A stretch of 60,251 nt of DNA from Anaerolineae bacterium. Lineage in GTDB: Bacteria; Chloroflexota; Anaerolineae; Aggregatilineales; Phototrophicaceae. The notes beneath the pieces are model-generated. The model saw only the letters and a program-made list of their open reading frames with translations, was not told the origin of the DNA and made no database searches. The stretch covers positions 1 to 60,251 of the forward strand of contig JAJDZQ010000092.1 in the NCBI GenBank assembly GCA_022824565.1, written 5' to 3'. Below are positions 1 to 8,785 of the stretch, one piece after another. Each line of letters opens with the position of its first letter. Position 1 is the stretch's first letter. A program made the position numbers and the translations under genes.

Positions 1-16
1 CGTAGCAGGCGCGCAG

Positions 17-138
17 AGTGTTGGTGGCTAGAGCCGCGGGGGTACACCCGGAATCATCCCGAACCCGGCAGTTAAGCCCGCGAGCGCAGATGGTACTGCA
101 TTGGAGACGATGTGGGAGAGTATGCCGCCGCCAACGCT
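17..138 (+). rRNA. rrf: 5S ribosomal RNA
   Basis: The segment has the 5S layout: a closing helix formed by GAGTGTTGGTGGC at the 5' end and GCCGCCAACGCTC at the 3' end, and the conserved internal stretches CCCGAACCCGGCAGTTAAGCCC and GGGAGAGTATG. Ends are set by the terminal helix and could be off by 2-3 bases. The window starts just upstream, so whether a 23S gene precedes it cannot be seen. Confidence 0.93.
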
Positions 139-286
139 CTGTGCCCCTGCTGCGCCGTTTTTTGTTTGCTTATGCGCAGCCGCTCATATACACTCTGCAC
201 ACAGAGCAGCCTGCTTGGCGAGCGCATGCCACCGTCCAGGTCGCTGCGCAGCCGCAAAACAACTGCAGCGCAAATGAGAGGCGCAT

Positions 287-601
287 ATGTCCACGCCCCA
301 AAAGCCCGACAAGGCAACCGACCACACATGGATCGCTGTCTTCATCACCCACAACCTGCCCGAAGCGCATATCGTTCTCGGCAGATTGCGCGCTCATGAT
401 ATCCCCGCCATGCTGCACCAGGAAGCTGGCGCAACCGCCTTGGGCATCACCTATGGCAACCTGGGCGAGATCAAAATCCTGGTTTCTCCCGCCGATCTTG
501 ACAACGCCGCCGCGCTGCTGGCTGATGAAAGCGCCCCACACCTCGAGGCAAACAACGATCCCGTACAGCTGATCTGGCAAGAAGATGCCCAAGAAGAATG
601 A
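287..601 (+). CDS. DUF2007-domain small protein
   Basis: A 104-residue soluble protein. The pattern of an early F-x-T/H-N-x-x-E-A-x-x-V segment, a central dipeptide-rich L-R-A-H-D-I-P region and a later I-L-V-S-P-A-D-L-D-N-A-A-A-L-L segment matches DUF2007, a GlnB-like ferredoxin fold labelled a putative signal-transducing protein. No catalytic motif is seen. It overlaps the next gene by 17 bases, so the two are probably translated from one message. The start ATG lies about 150 bases after the 5S gene. Function is unknown; the domain call is by pattern recognition. Confidence 0.7.
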   Translation: MSTPQKPDKATDHTWIAVFITHNLPEAHIVLGRLRAHDIPAMLHQEAGATALGITYGNLGEIKILVSPADLDNAAALLADESAPHLEANNDPVQLIWQEDAQEE

Positions 602-1556
602 CACGATTACGCGCGTGCCGGGCATTCAGGTAGGGCATTTCACCAACGAAGCTGCTGCTACTGGCTGCACAGTCCTGCTTTGTCCGCCGAAGACCGTCGG
701 CGCTGTGGATGTGCGGGGTGGCGCGCCCGGCACCCGCGAAACCGACCTGCTGGCTGCCCATAATTTGGTCGAAGAAGTAAGCGCCGTCTTGCTCTCTGGC
801 GGCAGCGCATTTGGCTTGGCCGCGGCCGATGGCGTCATGCGCTGGCATGTCGAGCGCGGCCTCGGCTATCGGTCGCGCAGCGGGGTGATTGTGCCCATCG
901 TGCCAGCCGCGATTCTCTTCGACTTGACCATCGGCGCGGCGGATGCCTATCCCGGGGCAGAGGCCGGCTACCAAGCCTGCGACAACGCGACGGCCGATCC
1001 TGTTGTTATGGGCAGCGTCGGGGCAGGCACGGGCGCGCGCATCGCCGCACTCTTCGGCAACGAACGCGCCAGCAAAGGTGGCAGCGGCTCCGCGTCTGTC
1101 ATGCTGCCCGGCGGGCTGATTGTGGCAGCGCTGATGGCGGTCAACCCGGTCGGTAATGTCATCGGCGCGGATGGTGAAATTCTGGCTGGCTTGCGCGCGG
1201 CGGATGACTGCGGCTTCGTCTCGGTGCTGGAGGCCATGACCGAGCTGGCATCGGAAAAACTGCCCGAGCGCGAAAATACTGTCATCGGTGTGGTCGCCAC
1301 CAATGGCGCGTTGAACAAAGCGCAGCTGCAAAAAGTAGCCCAAATGGCGCATGCTGGCCTCGCTCGCGCAGTCAATCCGGCGCACACCCTGTACGACGGC
1401 GATACCATCTTCGCGCTGGCAACCGGCGCTAAATCGGCAGACCCGACGCTGGTGGGGGCTTATGCCGCAGAAGTGGTCGCTGAAGCGATCAGACGGGCCG
1501 CTCTGCAAGCGACTTCGCTGGCGGGTGTGCGCGCTGTTCGTGATCGCCAGACTTAA
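585..1556 (+). CDS. P1 family (S58, DmpA-like) aminopeptidase
   Basis: 323 residues matching the P1/S58 family of Ntn-type hydrolases, which includes DmpA L-aminopeptidase/D-esterase and beta-peptidyl aminopeptidases. Family members cleave themselves to expose an N-terminal nucleophile. Visible landmarks are V-P-G-I-Q-V-G-H near residue 11, L-L-S-G-G-S-A-F-G-L near 69, G-A-G-T-G-A near 146, and the cleavage region around N231-T232 followed by V-I-G-V-V-A-T-N. The C-terminal part has the family A-x-M-A-H-x-G-L-A-R-A and D-G-D-T-I-F-A motifs. Thr at 232 rather than Ser is the likely nucleophile. It is cytoplasmic with no signal peptide. Its start lies inside the DUF2007 gene. Substrate cannot be told from sequence. 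Confidence 0.85.
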   Translation: MPKKNDTITRVPGIQVGHFTNEAAATGCTVLLCPPKTVGAVDVRGGAPGTRETDLLAAHNLVEEVSAVLLSGGSAFGLAAADGVMRWHVERGLGYRSRSGVIVPIVPAAILFDLTIGAADAYPGAEAGYQACDNATADPVVMGSVGAGTGARIAALFGNERASKGGSGSASVMLPGGLIVAALMAVNPVGNVIGADGEILAGLRAADDCGFVSVLEAMTELASEKLPERENTVIGVVATNGALNKAQLQKVAQMAHAGLARAVNPAHTLYDGDTIFALATGAKSADPTLVGAYAAEVVAEAIRRAALQATSLAGVRAVRDRQT

Positions 1557-1637
1557 CAGAATCGCCATATCCTTTAACACAGGTTTAGTACAATGTCTGT
1601 ATGATGCGCCTGTCGAAAGAGCAACCGGATACCTGCT

Positions 1638-2333
1638 GTGGCGAAGAAAATCCTGCTGGTCGAAGATGAAGAACGGCTGGTCGCCAACCTCGCCGACAAA
1701 TTGCGCGCCGAAGGTTATGAAGTCGTAACCGCGCTGGATGGCGAGACCGGCTGGGCGCTGGCGCGTGGCGATAGCTATGACCTTGTCGTGCTAGATATCA
1801 TGCTGCCCGGCTTGGATGGGCTGAGCCTTTGCCGCATGATTCGCAATGACAGCAAAGCCTCTGAAGTGCCCATCATCATGTTGACGGCGCGCGGCACAGA
1901 AGTCGACAAGATTGTCGGCTTAGAAAGCGGCGCGGACGACTACATCGTCAAACCTTTTGGCTTGGGCGAATTCTTGGCGCGGGTCCGCGTGCAAATGCGC
2001 CGCCCTCCCACCGACCGCAGCCTGGCGCAGAAGCAGCTTTCATCGGCAGACCTGCGGCTGGACATCACTGGTCGACGCTTGTTTCGCGCTGATAGCGAGG
2101 TCAAACTGAGCAACAAAGAATTCGATTTGCTGACAGTCTTCATGCGCAACCCCAATGCCGTGCTCTCGCGCGATTTAATTTTGACCAAGGTTTGGGGGCA
2201 CGATTACTTCCCGATGGACAAACGCACGGTCGATGTACATATTCGTTGGCTGCGCGAGAAGATTGAAGCCGACCCATCCAAGCCCACACGCATCACGACT
2301 GTGCGCGGCGTCGGCTATCGGTTCGAGGGCTAG
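1638..2333 (+). CDS. Two-component response regulator, OmpR/PhoB family
   Basis: 231 residues starting at GTG. Residues 4-118 form a receiver domain with acidic residues at 10-11 (E-D-E), phosphoacceptor D53 in V-L-D-I-M-L-P-G, T83 and K105 in V-K-P-F. Residues about 130-230 are a winged helix DNA-binding domain ending in the typical T-V-R-G-V-G-Y-R-F. The histidine kinase starts 2 bases after its stop, so they form one operon. A TACAAT hexamer at 1589-1594 could be a -10 element, but no clear -35 was found. The kinase and regulator resemble PhoR/PhoB, though the inducing signal is not shown by the sequence. Confidence 0.93.
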   Translation: MAKKILLVEDEERLVANLADKLRAEGYEVVTALDGETGWALARGDSYDLVVLDIMLPGLDGLSLCRMIRNDSKASEVPIIMLTARGTEVDKIVGLESGADDYIVKPFGLGEFLARVRVQMRRPPTDRSLAQKQLSSADLRLDITGRRLFRADSEVKLSNKEFDLLTVFMRNPNAVLSRDLILTKVWGHDYFPMDKRTVDVHIRWLREKIEADPSKPTRITTVRGVGYRFEG

Positions 2334-2335
2334 GC

Positions 2336-3586
2336 ATGGAAGCGGCTGCGCTGTTTTTGTTTGTCATCTCGCTCGGTCTGGCAACCATCGTTCGCCGCCG
2401 ACAACGTCAGCTCGTGGCGCTCGAATCCAACGTGGCCAGCCGCGATGAGGCGATCCGCCACTTGCGCGCCCAACTGCGGGCGGCCAATGCCGAGCGCACC
2501 AAGACCGCAGCGCTTTCTACGGCCATCGCCAATGTCAGCTTCGACTCGGTGATGGTGTTGGACGAGGACCTGAAACTCGTCGTCTGCAAAGAGCCGGCCG
2601 TCCATTTCTGCAAGGCGAAAGCATGCATCGGCGAAACCTTGCCATCGTTGATCGATTCGCCAGATCTGCTGGAATTGGTGGAGCTGTCATTACGCGAAGA
2701 TGAAGGCTTGGAAGAACATTTTGTTGTAGAAGAACGGCATTACCGCGCCCGCACGCGCCTGTTGCACAGCGGCGAACAGCGCTTTCTCAGCCTGGCTATT
2801 CAAGACATCAGCGAGCTGGTCAGCCTGAATCGGTCGCGGCGCGATCTGGTGGCGAATATCTCGCACGAGCTGCGGACGCCGATTACGCGCATCCGCTTGA
2901 TAATCGACAGCCTGTTCCTGGATGCCGACAAACCCAAGCGCAAAGCCAGCATCTTGTCCTTGAAAGAAATCGCCATGGAAACCGATGCCCTGCTGTGGTT
3001 GTCGCAGGAATTGCTGGACCTGTCCATGATCGAATCGGGACAGAAAATCTTGCGCATGGTGCCAATGCCGCTCAAGCAGATCATTGATGAAGCCAGCGAG
3101 CGCCTGGAAGCGCAGGCCAAGATGAAAGGCTTGACCATCGTAAGCCAGGTGCCCGCCAGGCTGGGCGCGCTTTGTGATGCAGACCAGCTAAAGCGCGCGC
3201 TGGGCAACTTGATTCACAACGCCATCAAATGGTCTCCAGCCCACGATGTCATCACCATCAGCGCAGCCGAGCGGTCGGACGAGCTGGTCGTTTCTGTCTT
3301 TGATAATGGTCCCGGCGTTCGTGATGAATTGCGCGAACGCATCTTTGAGCGCTTCTATCAAGGCGATGCCTCGCGGTCGGGCGATGACGGGACGGGCCTG
3401 GGCTTGGCGATCTGCAAGCATATCGTCGAGGCGCACGGCGGACGCATCTGGGCAGAGGGCAACAGCCAGGGCCGAGGTGGCCGCTTCAGCCTCACCCTGC
3501 TGAAAGCCGATCCCGAGCTGCTGCCGGCTGTCGACGGCGACGGTGAATTGCCGGAGCAAAGGCTGGAAGTGACCGCGGCTGGATAA
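2336..3586 (+). CDS. Sensor histidine kinase (PhoR-like)
   Basis: 416 residues. A single hydrophobic segment (about 4-20) anchors the protein, then a coiled stretch, a PAS-like region (about 66-165), a HisKA dimerisation domain with phosphoacceptor H177 in S-H-E-L-R-T-P, and a HATPase domain with N-box N-L-I-H-N-A-I-K-W, D-N-G-P-G-V and G-T-G-L-G-L-A-I. There is no large periplasmic sensor, so the signal is probably sensed by the PAS region or through a partner. That layout is like PhoR and its relatives. It pairs with the regulator just upstream. The ABC importer downstream is 135 bases away, and no evidence ties it to this system. Confidence 0.93.
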   Translation: MEAAALFLFVISLGLATIVRRRQRQLVALESNVASRDEAIRHLRAQLRAANAERTKTAALSTAIANVSFDSVMVLDEDLKLVVCKEPAVHFCKAKACIGETLPSLIDSPDLLELVELSLREDEGLEEHFVVEERHYRARTRLLHSGEQRFLSLAIQDISELVSLNRSRRDLVANISHELRTPITRIRLIIDSLFLDADKPKRKASILSLKEIAMETDALLWLSQELLDLSMIESGQKILRMVPMPLKQIIDEASERLEAQAKMKGLTIVSQVPARLGALCDADQLKRALGNLIHNAIKWSPAHDVITISAAERSDELVVSVFDNGPGVRDELRERIFERFYQGDASRSGDDGTGLGLAICKHIVEAHGGRIWAEGNSQGRGGRFSLTLLKADPELLPAVDGDGELPEQRLEVTAAG

Positions 3587-3664
3587 TCTTGCCAGGCTGC
3601 CGAAACCATCCGACCAACTTATCACCCGGCACGCGCTGGCCTGTATTGAATCGGTGGGGGTTCC

Positions 3665-3673
3665 TGTTACACT
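3665..3673 (+). promoter_or_regulatory. Possible extended -10 promoter for ABC importer
   Basis: TG-T-TACACT reads as an extended -10 element 49 bases before the permease start. No good -35 hexamer lies at the right distance. The gap between the kinase gene and this transporter holds no recognisable TPP or FMN riboswitch. Confidence 0.3.
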
Positions 3674-3721
3674 GGCGCGAGGTCATCTTTACGATTCAAC
3701 GGGGCAGGGCAGACGCAAATC

Positions 3722-4528
3722 ATGCAGTCGCAGCACAAGCCCGGGTTGCGCCCGGCCCGCTATGGGCGAAAATGGTTGCGCATGTTGGCGCCCCTGGGCA
3801 CGATCCTGTTCATCATCGCGCTCTGGCAAGTGATCGCCAGCCTGGAGCTGATATCGCCCATATTGCTGCCAGCCCCAGCCGCGGTCGCCAGCGCGCTAGC
3901 GAAGGCTTTGGCCGATGGCAGCTTGCTCAAACATGCGGCGACCACCCTCGAAGAAATGCTCGTCGGCTTGTGCATTGGCGTGGGTTTTGGGCTGACGTTG
4001 GGCTATGTCATCGCCAAAGCGCCGCTGCTCGAAAACCTGCTGTCGCCGCTCATCGTGGCATTTCAGTCAACACCCATCGTGGCGTATGCGCCCTTGTTGG
4101 TGATCTGGTTTGGCACGGGTGTAACCGGCAAGATCGTTACCACCGCCATCATCGTCTTTTTCCCGACTTTGGTGAACACGATCGCGGGCATCCGCGGTCT
4201 GGATCCCAGTCTGGCTGACCTGTTTCGTTCACTGCGCGCCAGCCGCTGGCAAACTTTTTGGCAGTTGGAGTTGCCGGCTGCCTTGCCGGTCATCTTGGCT
4301 GGCTTGAAGACCAGCTCGACTCTGGCTGTCATAGGCGCGGTGGTGGGCGAATTTGTCAGCGCGCGCTATGGCTTGGGGGCACTGGTGATGGCCGCGCGCA
4401 GCCGCTATGATACGCCCCTGGTCATCGTCAGCGCCCTGACCATGACCACATTCGCGCTCGCGCTCTATAGCCTGGTCGCCTACATCGAGTGGCGCGTCCT
4501 GGCGTGGCGCAGACGTTCCACGACTTGA
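3722..4528 (+). CDS. ABC transporter permease, NitT/TauT (SsuC/ThiX/RibX) type
   Basis: 268 residues, with about six membrane segments. The cytoplasmic loop around residues 175-210 (S-L-R-A-S-R-W-Q-T-F-W-Q-L-E-L-P-A-A-L-P) is the EAA loop that contacts the ATPase. The family imports taurine, sulfonates, nitrate, pyrimidine thiamin precursors or riboflavin. The binding protein and ATPase genes follow directly (31-base gap, then a 4-base overlap), giving a complete three-gene importer. Substrate is discussed under the binding protein. Confidence 0.9.
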   Translation: MQSQHKPGLRPARYGRKWLRMLAPLGTILFIIALWQVIASLELISPILLPAPAAVASALAKALADGSLLKHAATTLEEMLVGLCIGVGFGLTLGYVIAKAPLLENLLSPLIVAFQSTPIVAYAPLLVIWFGTGVTGKIVTTAIIVFFPTLVNTIAGIRGLDPSLADLFRSLRASRWQTFWQLELPAALPVILAGLKTSSTLAVIGAVVGEFVSARYGLGALVMAARSRYDTPLVIVSALTMTTFALALYSLVAYIEWRVLAWRRRSTT

Positions 4529-4559
4529 CACTAGCCCCGCAGGAGAGCAAAAAATCGCC

Positions 4560-5690
4560 ATGTTCAAGCTACTTGCAATTGTCATAATCGGCTTGCTGCT
4601 GGTCTCAAGCGGCGTTGTTGCCCAAGACCAGCCGCTTGACGAGCAAATCTTGTTGACATTCGTGCCCAATGTGCAGTTCGCGCCATTTTATGTGGGCATC
4701 GAAGCGGGCTATTTTGCCGAAGCGGGCTTTGCTGTTTCGCTGGATCATCTGCAAGAGCCCGAGGTGCTCGATCTGGTGGCTGTTGGGCAGGCGAATTATG
4801 GCGTCGTCAGTGGCGAGCAAGTCATCCTGGCGCGTTCGCAGAATCGCGATGTTGTTTATGTCTTTGAGTGGTTTCAGCAATATCCGGTCGGGCTGGTGTA
4901 TGATCGCGCGCTCGATCTGTCCGATCTAGGCGACCTGCGCGACAAAACAATCGGCATCCCGGGCCGCTTCGGCGCAAGTTACAGCGGGTTGACCGCTCTG
5001 CTGCACGATGCAAACCTGACCGAAACCGATATTGAGGTCAGCGAGATCGGCTTTAATGCGCCCGAGGTATTCTGCCTGGGCTTGGTGGACGCCGCGGTGG
5101 TTTATATCAACAACGAGCCTCTGCAAATCCAGCAGCTTGCCGACGCTGGCGATTGTGGCGCTGTGCAGGCTGTCGCGACAACTTCTGTCGCTTCGCAAGT
5201 TGACCTGGTTTCCAATGGCTTGATCATCAGCCGCGCGCTCCTGGATGACGATCCTGCCGCTGTGCAGCGCATGGTCGGCGCTTATGCCAAGGCGCTGCGA
5301 GCCACAATCGACAACCCGGCCGCTGCCTATCTGGCCAGCCTGGCCCATGTGGAATCGCTGCCGCGCGAGCAATCTTTTCTGGATATGCTGGAAGCGGCTG
5401 CCGAGGCACAAAGTGACTTTCTTAGCGAACTGCCCAGCCGTGCCGAAGTCGCCGACAGCCGCGCCGAGCTGGCAAGTCAGCTCCAGAGCCGCTTCGGTTC
5501 GGGCAGCCTGGCGCAATTCACCATTTTGCTGAACACGATCGAGCTGTGGGATGCCGACCAGTTGGGCAGCAGTGATTTGGCTTCGTGGCAGGCGATGCAC
5601 GCTACATTGCAGCGCATGGGCTTCCTGGGCGAAGCGCCGGTTGAGCTCAGCGATGCTTTCAGCAATCAGTTCGTTGTGGCTGCTGAGTGA
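4560..5690 (+). CDS. NMT1/THI5-like ABC substrate-binding protein (RibY/ThiY-like)
   Basis: 376 residues with a signal peptide (M-F-K-L-L-A-I-V-I-I-G-L then a probable cut after V-V-A). The N-terminal motif F-V-P-N-V-Q-F-A-P-F-Y-V-G followed by E-A-G-Y-F is the hallmark of NMT1/THI5 binding proteins. The segment I-G-F-N-A-P-E-V-F-C-L-G-L and N-N-E-P-L-Q-I resemble the RibY riboflavin-binding protein described from Chloroflexus. Hydroxymethylpyrimidine (ThiY) is the main alternative, since no thiamin or riboflavin gene sits nearby. The AGGAGAG ribosome site is 12 bases before the ATG. The ligand assignment is an inference at moderate confidence. Confidence 0.8.
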   Translation: MFKLLAIVIIGLLLVSSGVVAQDQPLDEQILLTFVPNVQFAPFYVGIEAGYFAEAGFAVSLDHLQEPEVLDLVAVGQANYGVVSGEQVILARSQNRDVVYVFEWFQQYPVGLVYDRALDLSDLGDLRDKTIGIPGRFGASYSGLTALLHDANLTETDIEVSEIGFNAPEVFCLGLVDAAVVYINNEPLQIQQLADAGDCGAVQAVATTSVASQVDLVSNGLIISRALLDDDPAAVQRMVGAYAKALRATIDNPAAAYLASLAHVESLPREQSFLDMLEAAAEAQSDFLSELPSRAEVADSRAELASQLQSRFGSGSLAQFTILLNTIELWDADQLGSSDLASWQAMHATLQRMGFLGEAPVELSDAFSNQFVVAAE

Positions 5691-6448
5691 CGATAGGTCT
5701 GCAGGCTCTGCAACACAGTTACCTCGCAGCCGACAGTGTCCCGCTGCCCGCGCTGGGTCCGCTTTCGCTGGAGATCGCCGCGGATGAATTCGTCTGCCTG
5801 GTGGGACCGAGCGGCTGTGGCAAGAGTACCCTGGTGCGCATCGTGGCGGGATTGCTCGCGCCCAGCGCCGGCCAGGCAACCTACATGGGCGCGCCCATCA
5901 ACGCGCCGCTGGATGATATCGCCATTATGTTTCAGGCTGCCAATTTGTTGCCCTGGCGGACTGTGCTGGACAATATCGCCCTGCCGCTCGAACTGGCTGG
6001 CATGCCGCGCCCGCAGCGCCACCAGATCGCCCGCGACTTGCTGCCACAATTGGGTTTGCAGCACTTTGCGCGGGCTTATCCTGCCGAGCTGTCTGGCGGG
6101 ATGGCTCAACGCGCCGCGCTGGGCAGGGTCATCGTGCAAGCGCCACCTGTCTGGCTGCTGGATGAACCTTTTGGCGCGCTTGATGCGCTAACGCGCGAGA
6201 AGCTCAGCCTGGAATTGCTGCGTCTGCGCGCTCGTTCCCGGCCGACCATCCTCATGGTCACCCATGATATCGCCGAGGCGGTGCTGCTGGCAGACCGCGT
6301 CATCGTTCTGTCGCCGCGCCCGGGCAAACTGGTCGCCGATATTGCTATCGATCTGCCGCGGCCGCGCCAGCCAGACCTGCTCTATGACAGCGACTTCCTG
6401 CGCCTGGCGAAGCGAGTCCGCGCGGCTATCGAATCGCCAACGCAATGA
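5687..6448 (+). CDS. ABC transporter ATP-binding protein (SsuB/TauB/ThiZ type)
   Basis: 253 residues. The Walker A motif is G-P-S-G-C-G-K-S-T near residue 43, the signature L-S-G-G-M-A-Q-R-A-A-L-G-R near 133, the Walker B L-L-D-E-P-F-G-A-L-D near 157, and the H-loop V-T-H-D-I near 190. The GTG start overlaps the stop of the binding-protein gene in GTGA, so translation is coupled. It powers the permease encoded two genes upstream. Family-level assignment is firm; the imported compound is uncertain. Confidence 0.92.
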   Translation: MTIGLQALQHSYLAADSVPLPALGPLSLEIAADEFVCLVGPSGCGKSTLVRIVAGLLAPSAGQATYMGAPINAPLDDIAIMFQAANLLPWRTVLDNIALPLELAGMPRPQRHQIARDLLPQLGLQHFARAYPAELSGGMAQRAALGRVIVQAPPVWLLDEPFGALDALTREKLSLELLRLRARSRPTILMVTHDIAEAVLLADRVIVLSPRPGKLVADIAIDLPRPRQPDLLYDSDFLRLAKRVRAAIESPTQ

Positions 6449-6548
6449 TGGCAAAGGCAAGCGTACCCTTTTTGCCGGCAGGTCTTTGTGGTCAAATCGT
6501 ACTCATCATGCCATCTGCAATCCAATCGCAGCGCCAAAGGACGAATCT

Positions 6549-7793
6549 ATGACCTTCCGCGCAGAAGCCATCCGCCCGCTCTTCCCTGCGTTGAACCGCC
6601 GCGCCGAAGATGGCACATTGCCCATCTTCCTCGACAACCCGGCCGGCACGCAAGTCCCGCAAACAGTGATTGATGCGGTGAGCGATTATTATCGGACGAT
6701 GAACGCGAATTCGGGCGGCCGCTTTGCTACTAGCAAGCGCAATGATGCCATGGTAGCCGAGACACGCCGCGCTATGGCCGACTTTCTCAATGCGCCCAGC
6801 CCCACCGAAATCGTCATTGGTCCCAACATGACCACCTTGTGCTTTGCCCTCAGCCGCGCCATCGCCCAAACACTTTCGCCTGGCGATGAAATCGTGCTGA
6901 CGCGCATGGACCACGATGCCAATGTCGCGCCCTGGACCTTGATCGCCCGCGACCGTGGCTTGCAGGTGAAATGGGTCGATATCCAGACGCATGACTGCAC
7001 ACTGGATATGAGCATGCTGGAAGCAGCGCTTTCTGAAAAGACGCGCTTGGTCGCCACCGTGCATGCGTCAAATGCCGTGGGCACGCTCAATCCAGTCGAC
7101 CAGATCGCCGATATGGCGCATGCGGTAGGCGCCTGGCATGTGGTCGACGCCGTGCAAAGCGCGCCGCATGTGCCGATTGATGTGGCTGCGCTGGGCTGCG
7201 ACTTTCTGCTTTGCTCGTCCTATAAGTTCTATGGACCGCACCTGGGCATCCTGTGGGGTCGCGAAGAATTGCTAAATAGGCTGCCCGTCTACAAAGTGCG
7301 CCCCGCCAAAAATGCCGCGCCCTGGCGATGGGAAGTTGGCACGCCCAGCTATGAAACCTGGCACGGATTGCTGGCTTGCCTCGAGCATTGGCAGGCGCTG
7401 GGCGAGAATTTCGGCGGTGTCGACAAGCCGGCAGGCCGCGCTGCCGCAATGAAACGGGGCCTGCTGGCCGTGCAAGCCTATGAACGCGAGTTGGTTGCCA
7501 TGCTGATTGATGGCTTGAGCGCGATCAAGGGCGTGAGCATCGCTGGCATCACCGATAGCGCTCGCTTTGACTGGCGAGTTCCCACCGTGGCGATGGTCAA
7601 AGCGGGGCATACGCCCGACGAAATTGCCGAATTTTTGGCGCAGCGCCATATCTATGTTTGGAGTGGCGACTATTATGCGCAGGAGATCATGCAGCGGCTG
7701 GGCCGACCGCAAGGCCTGGTGCGCATCGGCATTGGGCAATACAACACACGCGCAGAAATCTCCAGACTGCTGGAACTTCTGGAGGCGATGTAA
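6549..7793 (+). CDS. Cysteine desulfurase-like PLP enzyme (VC1184 subfamily)
   Basis: 414 residues, class V aminotransferase fold. The PLP-binding lysine is K226 in S-S-Y-K-F-Y-G-P-H, and the region near residue 90 (N-M-T-T-L-C-F-A-L-S-R-A) and D-A-V-Q-S-A-P-H-V-P fit the cysteine desulfurase family protein group typified by VC1184. Substrate is unproven, as this subfamily is distinct from IscS and SufS. The longer frame continues upstream into the ATPase gene, but the ATG at 6549 gives the family's usual N-terminus. It ends 7 bases from rpsT on the other strand, so no room is left for a terminator. Confidence 0.82.
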   Translation: MTFRAEAIRPLFPALNRRAEDGTLPIFLDNPAGTQVPQTVIDAVSDYYRTMNANSGGRFATSKRNDAMVAETRRAMADFLNAPSPTEIVIGPNMTTLCFALSRAIAQTLSPGDEIVLTRMDHDANVAPWTLIARDRGLQVKWVDIQTHDCTLDMSMLEAALSEKTRLVATVHASNAVGTLNPVDQIADMAHAVGAWHVVDAVQSAPHVPIDVAALGCDFLLCSSYKFYGPHLGILWGREELLNRLPVYKVRPAKNAAPWRWEVGTPSYETWHGLLACLEHWQALGENFGGVDKPAGRAAAMKRGLLAVQAYERELVAMLIDGLSAIKGVSIAGITDSARFDWRVPTVAMVKAGHTPDEIAEFLAQRHIYVWSGDYYAQEIMQRLGRPQGLVRIGIGQYNTRAEISRLLELLEAM

Positions 7794-7800
7794 TCCGCGC

Positions 7801-8067
7801 CTAGGCTTCGAGGGCGTTCAACTGCTTCATCAAACGGCTTTTGCGGCGGGCGGCATTGCGCTTGTGCACGACGCCGCGGCTGGCCAGTTTGTCCAAGTCG
7901 CGCAAGGCTGCATAGGTGGCATCGCGAGCCTGCTGCAAGTCGCCACTATCAATGGCGGCGCGCGCTTTTTTGACCAGGGTGCGCGTGCGGTTGCGATAAC
8001 TGCGGTTGTGCAGCCGCCGCTTCTCGTTTTGGCGGATTCGCTTCAAAGCAGATTTGTGATTTGCCAT
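7801..8067 (-). CDS. rpsT: 30S ribosomal protein S20
   Basis: 88 residues starting M-A-N-H-K-S-A-L-K-R, the typical S20 N-terminus, and rich in Lys and Arg with long helices. Residues R-Q-N-E-K-R and R-N-A-A-R-R-K-S-R-L are family hallmarks. S20 binds 16S rRNA early in small-subunit assembly. The frame extends 22 codons upstream, but this start is correct by homology. It stands alone, convergent with the PLP enzyme gene. Confidence 0.96.
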   Translation of the reverse strand: MANHKSALKRIRQNEKRRLHNRSYRNRTRTLVKKARAAIDSGDLQQARDATYAALRDLDKLASRGVVHKRNAARRKSRLMKQLNALEA

Positions 8068-8785
8068 ATCTTCTGCCGAGGAGATGTGCTGCTCCCCCGC
8101 GCTCCTTTCATGCTGGGCAATTGGGCCGCGCAATGGCGACCAATCATGAACTGCAGCCTAGCACAGCCTGCGCCCGCTGTCTATAGCGCTTTGAAGACGG
8201 GAGTGGCGAATTTGTAGCTGACAGCTCTGCCCCCATCCCCCAGCCCCTTGCCCCCAAAATGAGGGAAGGGGAGTGCTACTACTTGTTGAAGTCCCTGCCT
8301 CTCTATGGGGGAGGAGGAGCGCTACTACTTGTTGAAGTCCCTGTCTCTCTATGGGGGAGGGGGAGCGCTACTTCGTTTTGAAGTCCCTGCCTCTCTATGG
8401 CTGGGGACAGGACAGGTTTCCAAGAGAGCGCACGTGCGGGTCTATCCCCCCCCAACCCCCCCTCCCCGAAGCATCAGGGAGGGGGAGCGCATGCAGAAGA
8501 AAATGAAATCTGATGCTCAATTTCTTGCAGATTAGTAAGTATTGCACTGGTTTCTCGACGGGTCTCCCTTCTCCATTGATATGGGGAAGGGCTGGTGATG
8601 GGGTAGAATGAAACCTGTCCCGTCCTCCCTCTCTATGGGGGAAGGATTTAGGATGGGGGGCAAACCTGCATTTTACAGCGATTGTCCCGGGCGACATCCT
8701 GGCGGTCTACCCTACATTTTCGCGCGGAGATTTGCCATAATGCCAGGCAGTTGACCAGGTATCCAACGGGCGAGGCGCGACCAGC
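8068..8785. other. Intergenic region with GC-rich repeats
   Basis: This 718-base gap between the divergent rpsT and cytochrome genes holds three tandem repeat copies and further GC-rich hairpin repeats (8420-8490 and 8560-8660). Short frames seen in it are repeat-derived and have no recognisable protein. A CATAAT hexamer at about 8738 could be the -10 for the cytochrome gene. Confidence 0.7.
8263..8400. repeat. Tandem 46-bp GC-rich repeat, three copies
   Basis: Three units of about 46 bases each carry GGGGAG-x-GCTACT, then a variable TTGTTGAAGTCCCTG, then CCTCTCTATGG. The AAGTCCCTG landmark starts at 8289, 8335 and 8381, giving a 46-base period. Copies differ by a few substitutions. The unit contains a hairpin made of CCCTCCCTC-like and GGGGGAGGG-like arms. 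The same family, inverted, is at 15052-15195. Confidence 0.85.

Noticed and set aside
3587-3721. Thiamin or FMN riboswitch before the NMT1-type importer
   Set aside because: No CTGAGA or other conserved core was found.
8263-8400. CRISPR array
   Set aside because: The units are continuous with no unique spacers, and no cas gene is in the window.
8305-8535. Small protein in the repeat region
   Set aside because: The frame is made of repeat sequence and has no recognisable domain or ribosome site.
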